Shown here: one piece after another, positions 1 to 6,973 of the stretch
Layout: each line of letters begins with the position of its first letter
How positions within the stretch are numbered: the first letter of the stretch is position 1
Source of the DNA: Methylococcaceae bacterium
GTDB lineage: Bacteria > Pseudomonadota > Gammaproteobacteria > Methylococcales > Methylomonadaceae
NCBI GenBank assembly: GCA_009925045.1
Contig: RFQK01000082.1
Span: 1 to 6,980, forward strand
DNA: 6,980 nucleotides
Reading direction: 5' to 3'
The notes under the pieces: generated by a model
The model's database searches: none
What the model was told of the DNA's origin: nothing
Seen by the model: only the letters and a program-made list of their open reading frames with translations
Position numbers and translations under genes: made by a program

Positions 1-597
1 GCGCATATGCTCATCAACCGGATTGTCACACTGCTTTGTTTCAGGTAAATCCCCTTTTTTGGCCGCTGTCAGAGCTTTATTACGGTCTGAAGCACACCAT
101 ACTGATACAGCTTTGCTATAAGAGTCCGATCCCTTTCCTGCGCGTGGATAAAACATATAACGCACGGTGATGCCCTGAGCCAAATATTGATCAATTTCAG
201 AATGCAATTTACGACAGTAACCACAATCAATATCTGTGAACACAGTAATAACATGTCGTTGCGTAGGTGATTTAAACAAAATCATCTTTTGTTCGCCAAC
301 TTTTTCCAGTACTGACTTGCGCACTCCAGCCAATTTACTTTCGGTGATATTCTTTTTGGCTTCCGCATCATATAACTGACCTTGAATCAGATACCTACCA
401 TCTTCAGATGCATAAAAGATATTGGAACCAGAAACAACTTCATACAAGCCATTAATTTCAGACTGTTTCACTCTTTCAATTGGTTCGGATGGCATGAATT
501 TACCCAGCGCTTTTCTGACTACTGCTTCATCAGCAAGTGCCACGCTGGTATTTGCTAAGACAACTAACCAACCAAGCTGCTTGATAATTGATTTCAT
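1..597 (-). CDS. dsbC: DsbC, periplasmic thiol:disulfide interchange protein (3' end cut by window edge)
   Basis: This is a periplasmic disulfide isomerase, which reshuffles wrong disulfides in exported proteins and is kept reduced by DsbD. I translated it by hand from the ATG at 597-595: 199 codons stay open to the window edge. Against a family length of roughly 235-260 residues, about 40-60 residues are missing, including the expected cis-Pro loop (TPA). Residues 1-22 form a signal peptide with a cleavage site after ALA. Residues 23 to about 80 are the N-terminal dimerisation domain (IQGQLYD at 71-77). The thioredoxin-like domain follows, with HVITVFTDIDCGYC at 115-128 holding the redox pair Cys125/Cys128. 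Cys168 (in VWC) and Cys190 match the structural disulfide of E. coli DsbC. The start lies 22 nt after the rseP stop with a weak upstream GGACAAGA, so it may be cotranscribed with rseP. DsbG is the alternative, but the CGYC motif and extra cysteine pair favour DsbC. Confidence 0.93.
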   Translation of the reverse strand, partial: MKSIIKQLGWLVVLANTSVALADEAVVRKALGKFMPSEPIERVKQSEINGLYEVVSGSNIFYASEDGRYLIQGQLYDAEAKKNITESKLAGVRKSVLEKVGEQKMILFKSPTQRHVITVFTDIDCGYCRKLHSEIDQYLAQGITVRYMFYPRAGKGSDSYSKAVSVWCASDRNKALTAAKKGDLPETKQCDNPVDEHMR

Positions 598-619
598 ATT
601 TTCTTGTCCAAATATAGTA

Positions 620-1843
620 TTAGTTAAGTAAACGCCCAACATCCATCACCATCGCCACGACCATCAAACCTATCAAAAAAGCCATCCCGAGTTTTTGGAA
701 ATATACTTGGGTAGACTCAGATAGAGGACTGCCTTTAACCGCCTCAATGCTGTAAAACAACAAATGACCACCGTCTAGGACCGGCACAGGCAAAAGATTA
801 AGCACGCCTAAGCTAATGCTGACCAAGGCTAAAAAACGCAAGAAAGCAGAAAAACCCATTTGAGCAGACTGGCCAGCATACTGAGCAATACTGATAGGCC
901 CACTTAAATTTTCCATTGAAGCCTGACCCACAAACATTTTGCCTATCATCTTTACAGTTGCGAGTGCGTAAAACGCCGTTTTTTCAAACGCCAATGGCAC
1001 AGCATCCAGTAACGGATAGCTGTAGTCTACCTTTAAAGAATCTATCAGTGCCGTTGGCACTTCAACTCCGGCGCCAATTTTTCCCACACTGCTGCCATCA
1101 GCCAAAAATTCCTGGCGAGGAGTAACAGAAAAATGCATTTGAACATCATCACGAAGAACTACAGTGTCAACAGCGATATTGGCTTTTGATTGTATGTAGG
1201 CAACCCATTTTTGCCAATCATCAACCGATTGACCATCAACACTTAGCACCAAATCACCCGACTTTAAACCCGCCGATTCTGCCGCATCACCGGGAAGCAA
1301 ACGCCCTAATACCGGAGGTATTTTAGGGGACCAGGGTTTCAAGCCGAGGTGCTGATGGAGTTGTTCTGGGTCACGCACATCTTCATCACTCAAGGCCAGC
1401 ACTCGCAGTTGTGGCTCACCTTCAAGGGTTCTAACATTAATCACAATGTCACGCTGTCCATTCAGCGCCTGCCCCAATAATTCGTCGAGGGTCAGCGCCC
1501 AAGTAGGCGTGTCTTTTTGATTGATACTGAGAATTTCGTCCTGTTCTTGAAAGCCTGCCAGTGCCGCCAGAGACCCCGGCGCGACAGGACCAACAATAGG
1601 TTTAATTCCGGTTTCACCAATGACCAAAATTAACCAGAATAAAATTACGGCTAACATTAAGTTAAAAACCGGACCTGCAGCGACGATAGCTGAACGTTTC
1701 CAGAGTGCTTGACGATTAAAGGCATAAGGCAGGTCATCAGCACTGACATCACCCCGTGCAACCCAAAAATGTCCAAATTCATGGAAAGCCACCAGCACCC
1801 CGATGGCCACCACGAAAAAAAACAAGGATTGCAGACCAGACAT
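620..1843 (-). CDS. rseP: RseP, site-2 (intramembrane) zinc metalloprotease, with an internal deletion
   Basis: RseP is an inner-membrane S2P protease (M50 family) that cuts the anti-sigma factor RseA after DegS and removes remnant signal peptides. The 407-residue product has TM1 around 5-27 with the zinc motif HEFGH at 21-25 and TM2 around 52-76 (AAGPVFN at 55-61). PDZ1 covers about 80-170 and PDZ2 about 174-262. NLSGPISIA is at 312-320, the second catalytic motif NLLPVPVLDGG at 349-359 (Asp357 as zinc ligand), and the last TM around 385-402. Family members are about 450 residues. The shortfall is local: WVAR (27-30) runs straight into GDVSADDLPYAFNRQ, skipping about 44 residues that normally contain the GFG and IPLGGYVKM segments. 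All zinc ligands remain, but activity is doubtful. The ATG shares one base with the dxr stop (TGATG) and has no good Shine-Dalgarno, suggesting translational coupling. Confidence 0.93.
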   Translation of the reverse strand: MSGLQSLFFFVVAIGVLVAFHEFGHFWVARGDVSADDLPYAFNRQALWKRSAIVAAGPVFNLMLAVILFWLILVIGETGIKPIVGPVAPGSLAALAGFQEQDEILSINQKDTPTWALTLDELLGQALNGQRDIVINVRTLEGEPQLRVLALSDEDVRDPEQLHQHLGLKPWSPKIPPVLGRLLPGDAAESAGLKSGDLVLSVDGQSVDDWQKWVAYIQSKANIAVDTVVLRDDVQMHFSVTPRQEFLADGSSVGKIGAGVEVPTALIDSLKVDYSYPLLDAVPLAFEKTAFYALATVKMIGKMFVGQASMENLSGPISIAQYAGQSAQMGFSAFLRFLALVSISLGVLNLLPVPVLDGGHLLFYSIEAVKGSPLSESTQVYFQKLGMAFLIGLMVVAMVMDVGRLLN

Positions 1844-3027
1844 CAGCTGAGTATTTCGCTAATAATGTTCTGGGCCGCCACTCTGGCGTCTTGATCGGCC
1901 TGGAGAACTTTTTCTAAAGTGTCCGCCGAGACCGGACTAAATTTTGCCATGCTGCGTTCAATGATTTTAGCTATGTCGGTGAAGCGAACTTTTTCATTCA
2001 AGAAAGCATCAACAGCAATTTCATTAGCCGCATTTAAAACAGTAGGCATAATACCGCCGGCTTTAATGGCTTCGTAAGCCAATCTTAAACATGGAAAACG
2101 TTGCAGATCCGGCTGTTCAAAATCCATATGCCCGACTTGAAATATATCCAAAGGCGCCACACCTGAATCAAAACGCTCTGGCCAAGCCATAGCATGAGCG
2201 ATAGGCGTACGCATATCAGGATTTCCCATCTGTGCCAGAACCGAACCATCTACATAATCAACCATCGAATGAATGATGCTTTGCGGATGAATAACGACCT
2301 GAATGTCATCTGGATCCATATTGAATAATAAACACGCTTCAATTAACTCCAACCCCTTATTCATCATAGTGGCTGAATCAACGGAAATTTTTCGCCCCAT
2401 ATCCCATTTGGGATGAGCAACAGCCTGATCAGGCGTTACCGTGTCCAAATCGGCTATTGGCGTTTTGCGAAAAGGACCGCCAGAAGCCGTCAGCAAAATC
2501 CGACGCGCCTGTTTTGCGGTTTGTCCAGTGGTATAGCCTGCTGGCATACATTGGAAGATTGCATTATGTTCGCTATCAATCGGCAACAGGCTCGCCCCTG
2601 CTTCTTTGACCGCTTGCATAAAAATTTGACCGGACATTACTAAGGCTTCTTTATTAGCCAATAACACCGTTTTACCTGCTTTAGCGGCCGCCAAGCTTGG
2701 CAAAAGCCCTGCTGCGCCAACGATAGCAGCCATCACTGAGTCAACAGTGTCCAAAGTCGCCACAGTTTCTAAAGCTTTTGCACCGGCTAAAACCTTGATG
2801 TCAGCAATTTCACTACCCACCAATTTGGCCTTGAATGCTTCCAGATTATTTTCGTTCGCAACCACAGCATATTCGGGTCTATGCGCTAAACACTGCTCAT
2901 ACAAGGCATCGATGTTGCCGTTAGCGGTAAGTGCAACAACTCGGTATTGGTCAGGGTGACGCGCAACCACATCCAGAGTGCTGACACCAATTGAGCCAGT
3001 CGCTCCCAGTATGCAAATCCCTTTCAT
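1843..3027 (-). CDS. dxr: 1-deoxy-D-xylulose 5-phosphate reductoisomerase
   Basis: Dxr (IspC) is a cytosolic enzyme that converts DXP to 2-C-methyl-D-erythritol 4-phosphate with NADPH and a divalent metal. This is the committed step of the MEP isoprenoid pathway and the fosmidomycin target. At 394 residues it is full length for the family. The NADPH-binding GATGSIG is at 8-14 and LLANKEALV at 122-130. Metal ligands are Asp151 and Glu153 in IDSEHNAIF, and Glu227 in MMNKGLE. The active-site flap region ASGGPFR is at 181-187, and [10 protein letters not shown] at 211-220. The ATG overlaps the upstream cdsA stop in an ATGA arrangement, with GGAGC 8 nt before the start. It lies directly upstream of rseP in what looks like one transcript. 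Its product pathway feeds the UppS domain encoded just upstream, which builds undecaprenyl diphosphate. I see nothing abnormal in it. Confidence 0.97.
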   Translation of the reverse strand: MKGICILGATGSIGVSTLDVVARHPDQYRVVALTANGNIDALYEQCLAHRPEYAVVANENNLEAFKAKLVGSEIADIKVLAGAKALETVATLDTVDSVMAAIVGAAGLLPSLAAAKAGKTVLLANKEALVMSGQIFMQAVKEAGASLLPIDSEHNAIFQCMPAGYTTGQTAKQARRILLTASGGPFRKTPIADLDTVTPDQAVAHPKWDMGRKISVDSATMMNKGLELIEACLLFNMDPDDIQVVIHPQSIIHSMVDYVDGSVLAQMGNPDMRTPIAHAMAWPERFDSGVAPLDIFQVGHMDFEQPDLQRFPCLRLAYEAIKAGGIMPTVLNAANEIAVDAFLNEKVRFTDIAKIIERSMAKFSPVSADTLEKVLQADQDARVAAQNIISEILS

Positions 3028-4616
3028 GAAAATACGCTCCGGCCAACTAACACGATTCCTGCGTAGAAAAATGGTGCCGCAGCTATGACGCTATCGACTC
3101 TGTCTAAAATTCCACCATGACCCGGTAGTAGTTTGCCACTGTCTTTAACACCTTTGCGACGTTTAATCAGACTGAAAAACAAATCACCATAAATTGAAAT
3201 CAACACCGTTAATATTGACAATAAAATTAAGTCGACTGCCATCAGAACAACCAATTCGGCACCGTCTTGATCAAAAGCTGCCAGGCCGTAATACACTCTT
3301 AAAGCGACACCCGCCAGAGCTGCTGAGCCCAGTGCACCATACATACCTTGCACTGTTTTGCCCGGACTGATTTCAGGTGACAAAGCGTCTTTACCCCATC
3401 GTTTTCCAACAAAATAAGCACTTATATCCGCTAGCCAGATCAACGCCAAAAAGTACATCACCATTCCGGTGCCGTAGAAAGCACGTAATTTCGACAAAAA
3501 CATCCAAGCTGAAAACAAAACCAGCCAACCCATAAAGGTTTGTAAGCCTGGTTTAATTTGCATTTTCAACAACTCTGGTGCTGCCTGACGTATTAAGGTC
3601 ATGATTAAGATCCAGAATAATACCGGCGCAATCACCAACCACTCTAGTGCATCCGAGTAATTCTTGATTTCTGGCCATTCCAAGATTTCAGCCAGCATTT
3701 CTAATAAAACAGTCCAATACGTGACACCCAGCATTGGCAACACTAATAAAAGCAAAAACTGAACTTTTTTAAACAGATTATCAACACTGGTTAACTCAAG
3801 CCATTCCCACGCTGCAGCCAAGGTGATTAAAGCAATAAACAAGGAAAAATAGATAGCAGGAAGCTCTAAAACTGCCAAAACGGCAATTATAAGCAGTACT
3901 GATCGACGTTGTCGATTTTTAAAACTTTTAATGGCTTCCGCCAACAACGCCTGATCAAAATCAGGCCAAAGGGCATCTGTAAAATAGAATTCAGTATACG
4001 CTAATTGCCATAACAGAAAATTGCTAATCCGTTCCTCACCACCTGTGCGAATAAAAAGATCGGGCTCGGCTAAGTCAGCGGTTACTAAGTGATCATTGAT
4101 CAACTGCTCAGAGATATCCGAAATGGCTATCTTACCCGCTTCTATCTTTGTCGTGATCTGACGAACAGCCTGAGTAATATCCCAACGCCCACCATAGTTA
4201 GCAGCCACCACCAGTGTCAAACCAGTATTACTGGCGGTTTGTTGTTCAGCCGCGATAATTTTGGCCTGCAATTTTTCCGAGAAGGCCGATTTATCACCAA
4301 TGATCTTAAGCCTGATATTATTCGCATCCAAAGCATCAACCTCTTTTTGTAAGGTTGCCATGAACAACTCCATCAGCAAATTAACTTCTTCTGTGGGACG
4401 TCGCCAGTTTTCACTACTAAAGGCGAATAACGACAAGACTTCAATATTGGTTTTAGCGCAAAACTCCACCGCCTTACGGACTGCTCTTACACCGGCATGA
4501 TGCCCCATGATGCGCGGCATAAAGCGCTTCTGCGCCCAACGACCATTGCCATCCATAATGATGGCAATGTGCTTAGGATCTGGATTCAAATGACTTTGTA
4601 GTTTGGGTTCAGACAT
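3024..4616 (-). CDS. uppS-cdsA: Fused undecaprenyl diphosphate synthase / phosphatidate cytidylyltransferase (UppS-CdsA)
   Basis: One open frame of 530 residues encodes two enzymes that are normally separate neighbours. Residues 1-238 are UppS (cis-prenyltransferase, cytosolic, makes C55-PP) and about 239-530 are CdsA (inner membrane, makes CDP-diacylglycerol from phosphatidate and CTP). At the join, the UppS tail KNRQRR (233-238) passes directly into the hydrophobic [15 protein letters not shown] of CdsA. The usual UppS ending (FG plus a short tail), a stop, and the usual CdsA opening (Met-Leu-Lys-Gln-Arg-like) are absent. Neither alternative frame near 3900-3950 encodes those missing pieces, so a simple frameshift does not explain it. 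The first in-frame Met after the join is residue 295, too late to be a CdsA start. Translation starts 8 nt after the frr stop without a clear Shine-Dalgarno. The frame is certain; whether the fusion is biological or an assembly error is open. Confidence 0.85.
   Translation of the reverse strand: MSEPKLQSHLNPDPKHIAIIMDGNGRWAQKRFMPRIMGHHAGVRAVRKAVEFCAKTNIEVLSLFAFSSENWRRPTEEVNLLMELFMATLQKEVDALDANNIRLKIIGDKSAFSEKLQAKIIAAEQQTASNTGLTLVVAANYGGRWDITQAVRQITTKIEAGKIAISDISEQLINDHLVTADLAEPDLFIRTGGEERISNFLLWQLAYTEFYFTDALWPDFDQALLAEAIKSFKNRQRRSVLLIIAVLAVLELPAIYFSLFIALITLAAAWEWLELTSVDNLFKKVQFLLLLVLPMLGVTYWTVLLEMLAEILEWPEIKNYSDALEWLVIAPVLFWILIMTLIRQAAPELLKMQIKPGLQTFMGWLVLFSAWMFLSKLRAFYGTGMVMYFLALIWLADISAYFVGKRWGKDALSPEISPGKTVQGMYGALGSAALAGVALRVYYGLAAFDQDGAELVVLMAVDLILLSILTVLISIYGDLFFSLIKRRKGVKDSGKLLPGHGGILDRVDSVIAAAPFFYAGIVLVGRSVFS
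3027..3902 (-). other. cdsA: CdsA domain of the fused ORF (about residues 239-530)
   Basis: This is a polytopic membrane protein segment that makes CDP-diacylglycerol, the precursor of phosphatidylethanolamine, phosphatidylglycerol and cardiolipin. Hydrophobic stretches run almost throughout, starting with two close helices before AAAWEWLEL (267-275). [17 protein letters not shown] and ISPGKTVQG lie in the middle. The full CdsA signature, from SLIKRR through KDSG to [11 protein letters not shown], is at about 482-508. The length of about 292 residues is normal, but the first few N-terminal residues are replaced by the UppS tail. It has no start codon or ribosome site of its own, so it can be made only as part of the fusion. 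Confidence 0.92.
3036..3040 (-). promoter_or_regulatory. Ribosome-binding site of dxr, inside the end of cdsA
   Basis: GGAGC on the minus strand is 8 nt before the dxr ATG, which overlaps the cdsA stop as ATGA. It supports the annotated dxr start at 3027. Confidence 0.7.
3903..4616 (-). other. uppS: UppS domain of the fused ORF (residues 1-238)
   Basis: This part condenses isopentenyl diphosphate onto farnesyl diphosphate to give undecaprenyl diphosphate, the lipid carrier for peptidoglycan and other glycans. MDGNGRW at 21-27 carries the catalytic Asp22. FSSENWRRP is at 66-74 and NYGGRWD at 140-146. [15 protein letters not shown] at 190-204 contains the diphosphate-binding Arg190 and Arg196 and leads to Glu209 in AYTE. 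ALWPDF at 215-220 is the usual C-terminal block. All active-site motifs are present. Only the last dozen or so residues after NRQRR are lost compared with E. coli UppS. Confidence 0.93.
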
Positions 4617-4624
4617 GGGCTGAT

Positions 4625-5182
4625 TTACATCGACATCAGATCAGCTTCTTTTTCTTCCAAATGCTTTTCAACTTCTTTAATGTATTGATCAGTCAGTTTT
4701 TGAATCTTTTCTTCGGCCTGACGTGCATCATCTTCAGAAATTTCTTTTTCTTTCAAAGCCTCTTTGATTGCCGCATTGGCATCTCGACGAATATTCCGAA
4801 TAGCAACCCGTCCCTGTTCAGCTTCATTTTTAACAATTTTAACCAAATCGCGACGACGTTCTTCTGTCAATGCCGGCAGAGGGATACGAATAACCGTGCC
4901 TTGTGTGGCTGGATTTAAACCCAGACCTGAAGACATAATCGCTTTCTCAATCGCCTGAATTAAATTTTTTTCCCAAGGCACCACTTTAAGTGTTCTGGAA
5001 TCTTCCACTGAAACATTAGCCACTTGCGACAACTGAGAGTCTTGTCCGTAATAGCTGACGGTAATTTGATCCAGCAGACTGGGGTGAGCGCGACCCGTAC
5101 GAATTTTAGTAAACGCTTTTTGCAAAGCCTCGATACTTTTTACCATTCGAGCTGAAGCATCTTGTTGTATATCACTAATCAT
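4625..5182 (-). CDS. frr: Ribosome recycling factor
   Basis: RRF splits post-termination ribosomes together with EF-G and IF3 in the cytosol. The product starting at 5182 is 185 residues, the same as E. coli RRF, and begins MISDIQQDA. The frame stays open upstream to an ATG at 5221 (13 extra residues). I reject that start because it would lie inside pyrH and lacks the family's N-terminus, whereas the chosen ATG follows a strong GAGAGGAAA ribosome site 7 nt or less away. Family blocks visible are [13 protein letters not shown] (26-38), VEDSRTLKV (59-67), [10 protein letters not shown] (86-95), [11 protein letters not shown] (100-110) and RNIRRDAN (129-136), with a long charged helical C-terminal half as expected for the three-helix bundle. 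The pyrH stop is 1 nt before the start, and the uppS start is 8 nt after the stop. Confidence 0.97.
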   Translation of the reverse strand: MISDIQQDASARMVKSIEALQKAFTKIRTGRAHPSLLDQITVSYYGQDSQLSQVANVSVEDSRTLKVVPWEKNLIQAIEKAIMSSGLGLNPATQGTVIRIPLPALTEERRRDLVKIVKNEAEQGRVAIRNIRRDANAAIKEALKEKEISEDDARQAEEKIQKLTDQYIKEVEKHLEEKEADLMSM

Positions 5183-5183
5183 T

Positions 5184-5903
5184 TTATTTCCTCTCGATAA
5201 GAGAGCCAATGTCTTCACCACGCATTAAGCGCATGACAGCTCCCGGTTCAAAAATATTCATTACCCGCATAGGCAGATTATTATCACGGCACAATACAAG
5301 TGCTGTAGTGTCCATCACATTTAGACGTTGATCGATGGCTTCATCGTAGGTCAGTCGGGGATAAAACACAGCATCTGGATATTTATTGGGGTCTGCCGAA
5401 TACACACCTTTTACTTTAGTTGCTTTAATCATCAGTTGGGCGTCGATTTCGATAGCACGCAAACTGGCTGCTGTATCAGTAGTAAAAAAAGGATTACCCG
5501 TGCCCGCTGCAAAAATCGTGACCCGACCTTTTTCTAAATGGCGAACCGCGCGACGTCGAATATAGTCTTCACAAACCTGATTGATTTTAAGCGCAGTCAT
5601 AACACGTACCGGCTGCCCCAGAAATTCCAGTGCATCCTGCATAGCGAGGGCGTTAATGACAGTTGCTAACATCCCCATTTGATCACCGGTCACACGATTC
5701 AGACCTTCAGAAGCTTTCTCACCGCCGCGCAGAATGTTGCCGCCACCAATAACCAAACCGACTTGAATACCAGCATCACATAAGTCTTTTACTTCGTTAG
5801 CAAGTCGTTGCACGATATCTGGATCAATACTGCCGCCAGTTTCGCTCATCAGTGCTTCGCCACTGAGTTTAAGTAAAATTCTTTGACAAATGACATGACT
5901 CAT
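5184..5903 (-). CDS. pyrH: UMP kinase
   Basis: PyrH is a hexameric cytosolic kinase of the amino-acid-kinase fold that phosphorylates UMP to UDP with ATP. It supplies all pyrimidine nucleotides and, downstream, UDP-sugars. The 239 residues match the family length. KLSGEAL is at 12-18, the glycine-rich [10 protein letters not shown] at 51-60, GDQMGMLAT (UMP/GTP region) at 73-81, [12 protein letters not shown] at 132-143 and [13 protein letters not shown] at 160-172. The start agrees with relatives, in which the first strand [11 protein letters not shown] follows a short variable N-terminus. The Shine-Dalgarno is weak (GGATCAAG region upstream). The gene lies after the tsf terminator, so it must use its own promoter or read-through. 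I could not identify a convincing promoter in the 46-nt space. Its last codons contain the frr ribosome-binding site. Confidence 0.97.
   Translation of the reverse strand: MSHVICQRILLKLSGEALMSETGGSIDPDIVQRLANEVKDLCDAGIQVGLVIGGGNILRGGEKASEGLNRVTGDQMGMLATVINALAMQDALEFLGQPVRVMTALKINQVCEDYIRRRAVRHLEKGRVTIFAAGTGNPFFTTDTAASLRAIEIDAQLMIKATKVKGVYSADPNKYPDAVFYPRLTYDEAIDQRLNVMDTTALVLCRDNNLPMRVMNIFEPGAVMRLMRGEDIGSLIERK
5189..5195 (-). promoter_or_regulatory. Ribosome-binding site of frr, inside the end of pyrH
   Basis: GAGAGGA on the minus strand encodes the last residues of PyrH (Glu-Arg-Lys) and sits 6 nt before the ATG at 5182. It decides the frr start in favour of 5182 over the upstream in-frame ATG at 5221, and implies tight pyrH-frr coupling. 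Confidence 0.8.
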
Positions 5904-5948
5904 AATCTTGATCCACGAAATAGTTGATGGGGTATTTTTACGAATCCT

Positions 5949-5977
5949 AAAAAAACCCGGTGTTACCCGGGTTTTTT
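5949..5977 (-). terminator. Rho-independent terminator after tsf
   Basis: An inverted repeat pairs 5950-5960 with 5967-5977 (11 bp including the A/T ends, CCCGG/CCGGG core) around a 6-nt loop. On the minus strand it is followed by seven T (complement of A at 5949-5955). It sits 7 nt after the tsf stop codon. Because A and T tracts lie on both sides, it could also work on the plus strand, but no plus-strand gene is seen here. Confidence 0.9.
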
Positions 5978-5984
5978 GGAGGGT

Positions 5985-6863
5985 TTAGCCTCTAACTTGC
6001 GCCATTACTTCGGCTGCAAAATCTTCTTCTTTCTTCTCAATGCCTTCTCCGACCTCGAAACGTGTGAAGCGAGTGACGGCGTTGCCATTGGCAGCCAGCA
6101 GTTTAGCAACGGTTTGGCTGTCATCTTTAATAAATGGCTGACCTAACAAAGTGATCTCAGCCAGGAATTTGCTGATACGGCCACCGACCATCTTTTCAAC
6201 GATTTCAGCAGGTTTGCCACTTTCTAAGGCTTGAGCAGAGAAAATTTCTTTTTCTTTGGCAATCACGTCAGCAGACACTTGATCTTCAGAGACATATTCA
6301 GGCTTAGAAGCAGCAATGTGCATTGCAATATCTTTACCTAATGCAGGATCGTTTTTGCTCAGTTCTACAATTACACCAATTTTGCTGCCATGTAAGTAAG
6401 CGGCCTGACCACCTGTCGCTGAGGTGTATCTAATGAAACGTCTAACGGTAATATTTTCACCAATTTTTGCAATCAGTGCACGACGGGTATCATCGACGCT
6501 TGCACCAGAAGCCAATTTCAAATCTTGTAATTGCTCTTCAGTTTCAACGGATGAATTTAACAGTGCGCTGCTAACATCATTAACAAAACCAATAAAATCA
6601 TCACCTTTGGCAACGAAATCAGTTTCACAGTTAACATCTACCATCACAACAGTTTTGGCATCATCAGACAATCTGACGCCGATAATACCTTCGGCAGCGA
6701 TACGACCTGATTTTTTATCAGCTTTAGCCAAACCAGCTTTACGCATGTTTTCAATCGCTAATTCCATGTCGCCTTCGGCTTCAACCAGCGCTTTTTTACA
6801 TTCCATCATGCCAGAACCGGTGCGTTCACGCAGTTCTTTAACCATACCGGCACTAATATTCAT
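5985..6863 (-). CDS. tsf: Elongation factor Ts
   Basis: EF-Ts is the cytosolic nucleotide exchange factor that releases GDP from EF-Tu. The 292-residue product is normal for the family (283 in E. coli). The N-terminal UBA-like domain has VKELRERTGSGMMECKKAL at 8-26 and ENMRK at 38-42. The core contains the hallmark TDFVA at 81-85, whose Asp82-Phe83 pair contacts EF-Tu. GENITVRR and HIAASKPEYV mark the two core subdomains, and the conserved C-terminal block FEVGEGIEKKEEDFAAEV is present. A good GAGGA lies 7 nt before the ATG. Inverted repeats flank both sides: an attenuator-like terminator upstream toward the presumed rpsB and a strong terminator just after the stop. Confidence 0.98.
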   Translation of the reverse strand: MNISAGMVKELRERTGSGMMECKKALVEAEGDMELAIENMRKAGLAKADKKSGRIAAEGIIGVRLSDDAKTVVMVDVNCETDFVAKGDDFIGFVNDVSSALLNSSVETEEQLQDLKLASGASVDDTRRALIAKIGENITVRRFIRYTSATGGQAAYLHGSKIGVIVELSKNDPALGKDIAMHIAASKPEYVSEDQVSADVIAKEKEIFSAQALESGKPAEIVEKMVGGRISKFLAEITLLGQPFIKDDSQTVAKLLAANGNAVTRFTRFEVGEGIEKKEEDFAAEVMAQVRG

Positions 6864-6870
6864 GTTATTT

Positions 6871-6875
6871 TCCTC
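6871..6875 (-). promoter_or_regulatory. Ribosome-binding site of tsf
   Basis: GAGGA on the minus strand lies 7 nt upstream of the tsf ATG. It supports the chosen start and shows that tsf can be translated independently of the upstream gene. Confidence 0.8.
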
Positions 6876-6888
6876 GAGTTTATGAACT

Positions 6889-6916
6889 AAAAAAACGCCT
6901 CACAAGTGAGGCGTTT
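6889..6916 (-). terminator. Terminator/attenuator hairpin between presumed rpsB and tsf
   Basis: The arms AAACGCCTCAC (6893-6903) and GTGAGGCGTTT (6906-6916) are perfectly complementary; the tip probably opens to a 4-6 nt loop. On the minus strand the stem runs into seven T (complement of A at 6889-6895), giving a typical intrinsic terminator 25 nt before the tsf ATG. In many bacteria rpsB and tsf are cotranscribed with a partial terminator between them. I infer the same role here, although rpsB itself is outside the window. Confidence 0.85.
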
Positions 6917-6953
6917 AAAATTCTGATACCAGTTATGAAAACCTAACCGGTAA

Positions 6954-6973
6954 ATGCCCGTCTAAACGGGCAT
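6954..6973 (-). other. Second hairpin in the rpsB-tsf spacer
   Basis: ATGCCCGT (6954-6961) and ACGGGCAT (6966-6973) form a perfect 8-bp stem with a 4-nt loop. On the minus strand only TTTA follows, so it is a weak terminator at best. It may be an RNA-stabilising 3' structure of the upstream transcript or part of a two-step attenuation. The rest of 6864-6980 shows no ORF or clear promoter to me. Confidence 0.6.

Noticed and set aside
69..254. A 61-codon minus-strand open frame at the window start
   Set aside because: It is an out-of-frame shadow of dsbC. The true frame has a signal peptide, CGYC and other DsbC motifs, and is open to the edge.
3893..3900. The 8-nt palindrome CAGTACTG next to the UppS-CdsA join, as a possible recombination site
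   Set aside because: An 8-base palindrome is common by chance and has no matching copy near the RseP gap. It is recorded only because it touches the junction.
3890..3960. A frameshift as the cause of the UppS-CdsA fusion
   Set aside because: I read the other two minus-strand frames here. They hit stops and contain neither the usual UppS tail nor a Met-Leu-Lys-Gln-Arg-like CdsA start, so sequence is missing rather than shifted.
4089..4500. Two overlapping plus-strand open frames opposite the UppS domain
   Set aside because: They are antisense to conserved UppS motifs and overlap each other in different frames. They have no recognisable family, so they are shadows.
6424..6885. A 153-codon open frame on the plus strand opposite tsf
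   Set aside because: It lies wholly antisense to the well-supported tsf gene and its leader. Its product is low-complexity and rich in Ser and Leu, as expected from the complement of an Ala/Glu-rich gene, and it has no recognisable domain.
6917..6960. A possible sigma-70 promoter for tsf (TTTACC ... TGGTAT) in the rpsB-tsf spacer
   Set aside because: The boxes match the consensus poorly, and it would lie upstream of the terminator hairpin. It is not strong enough to annotate.
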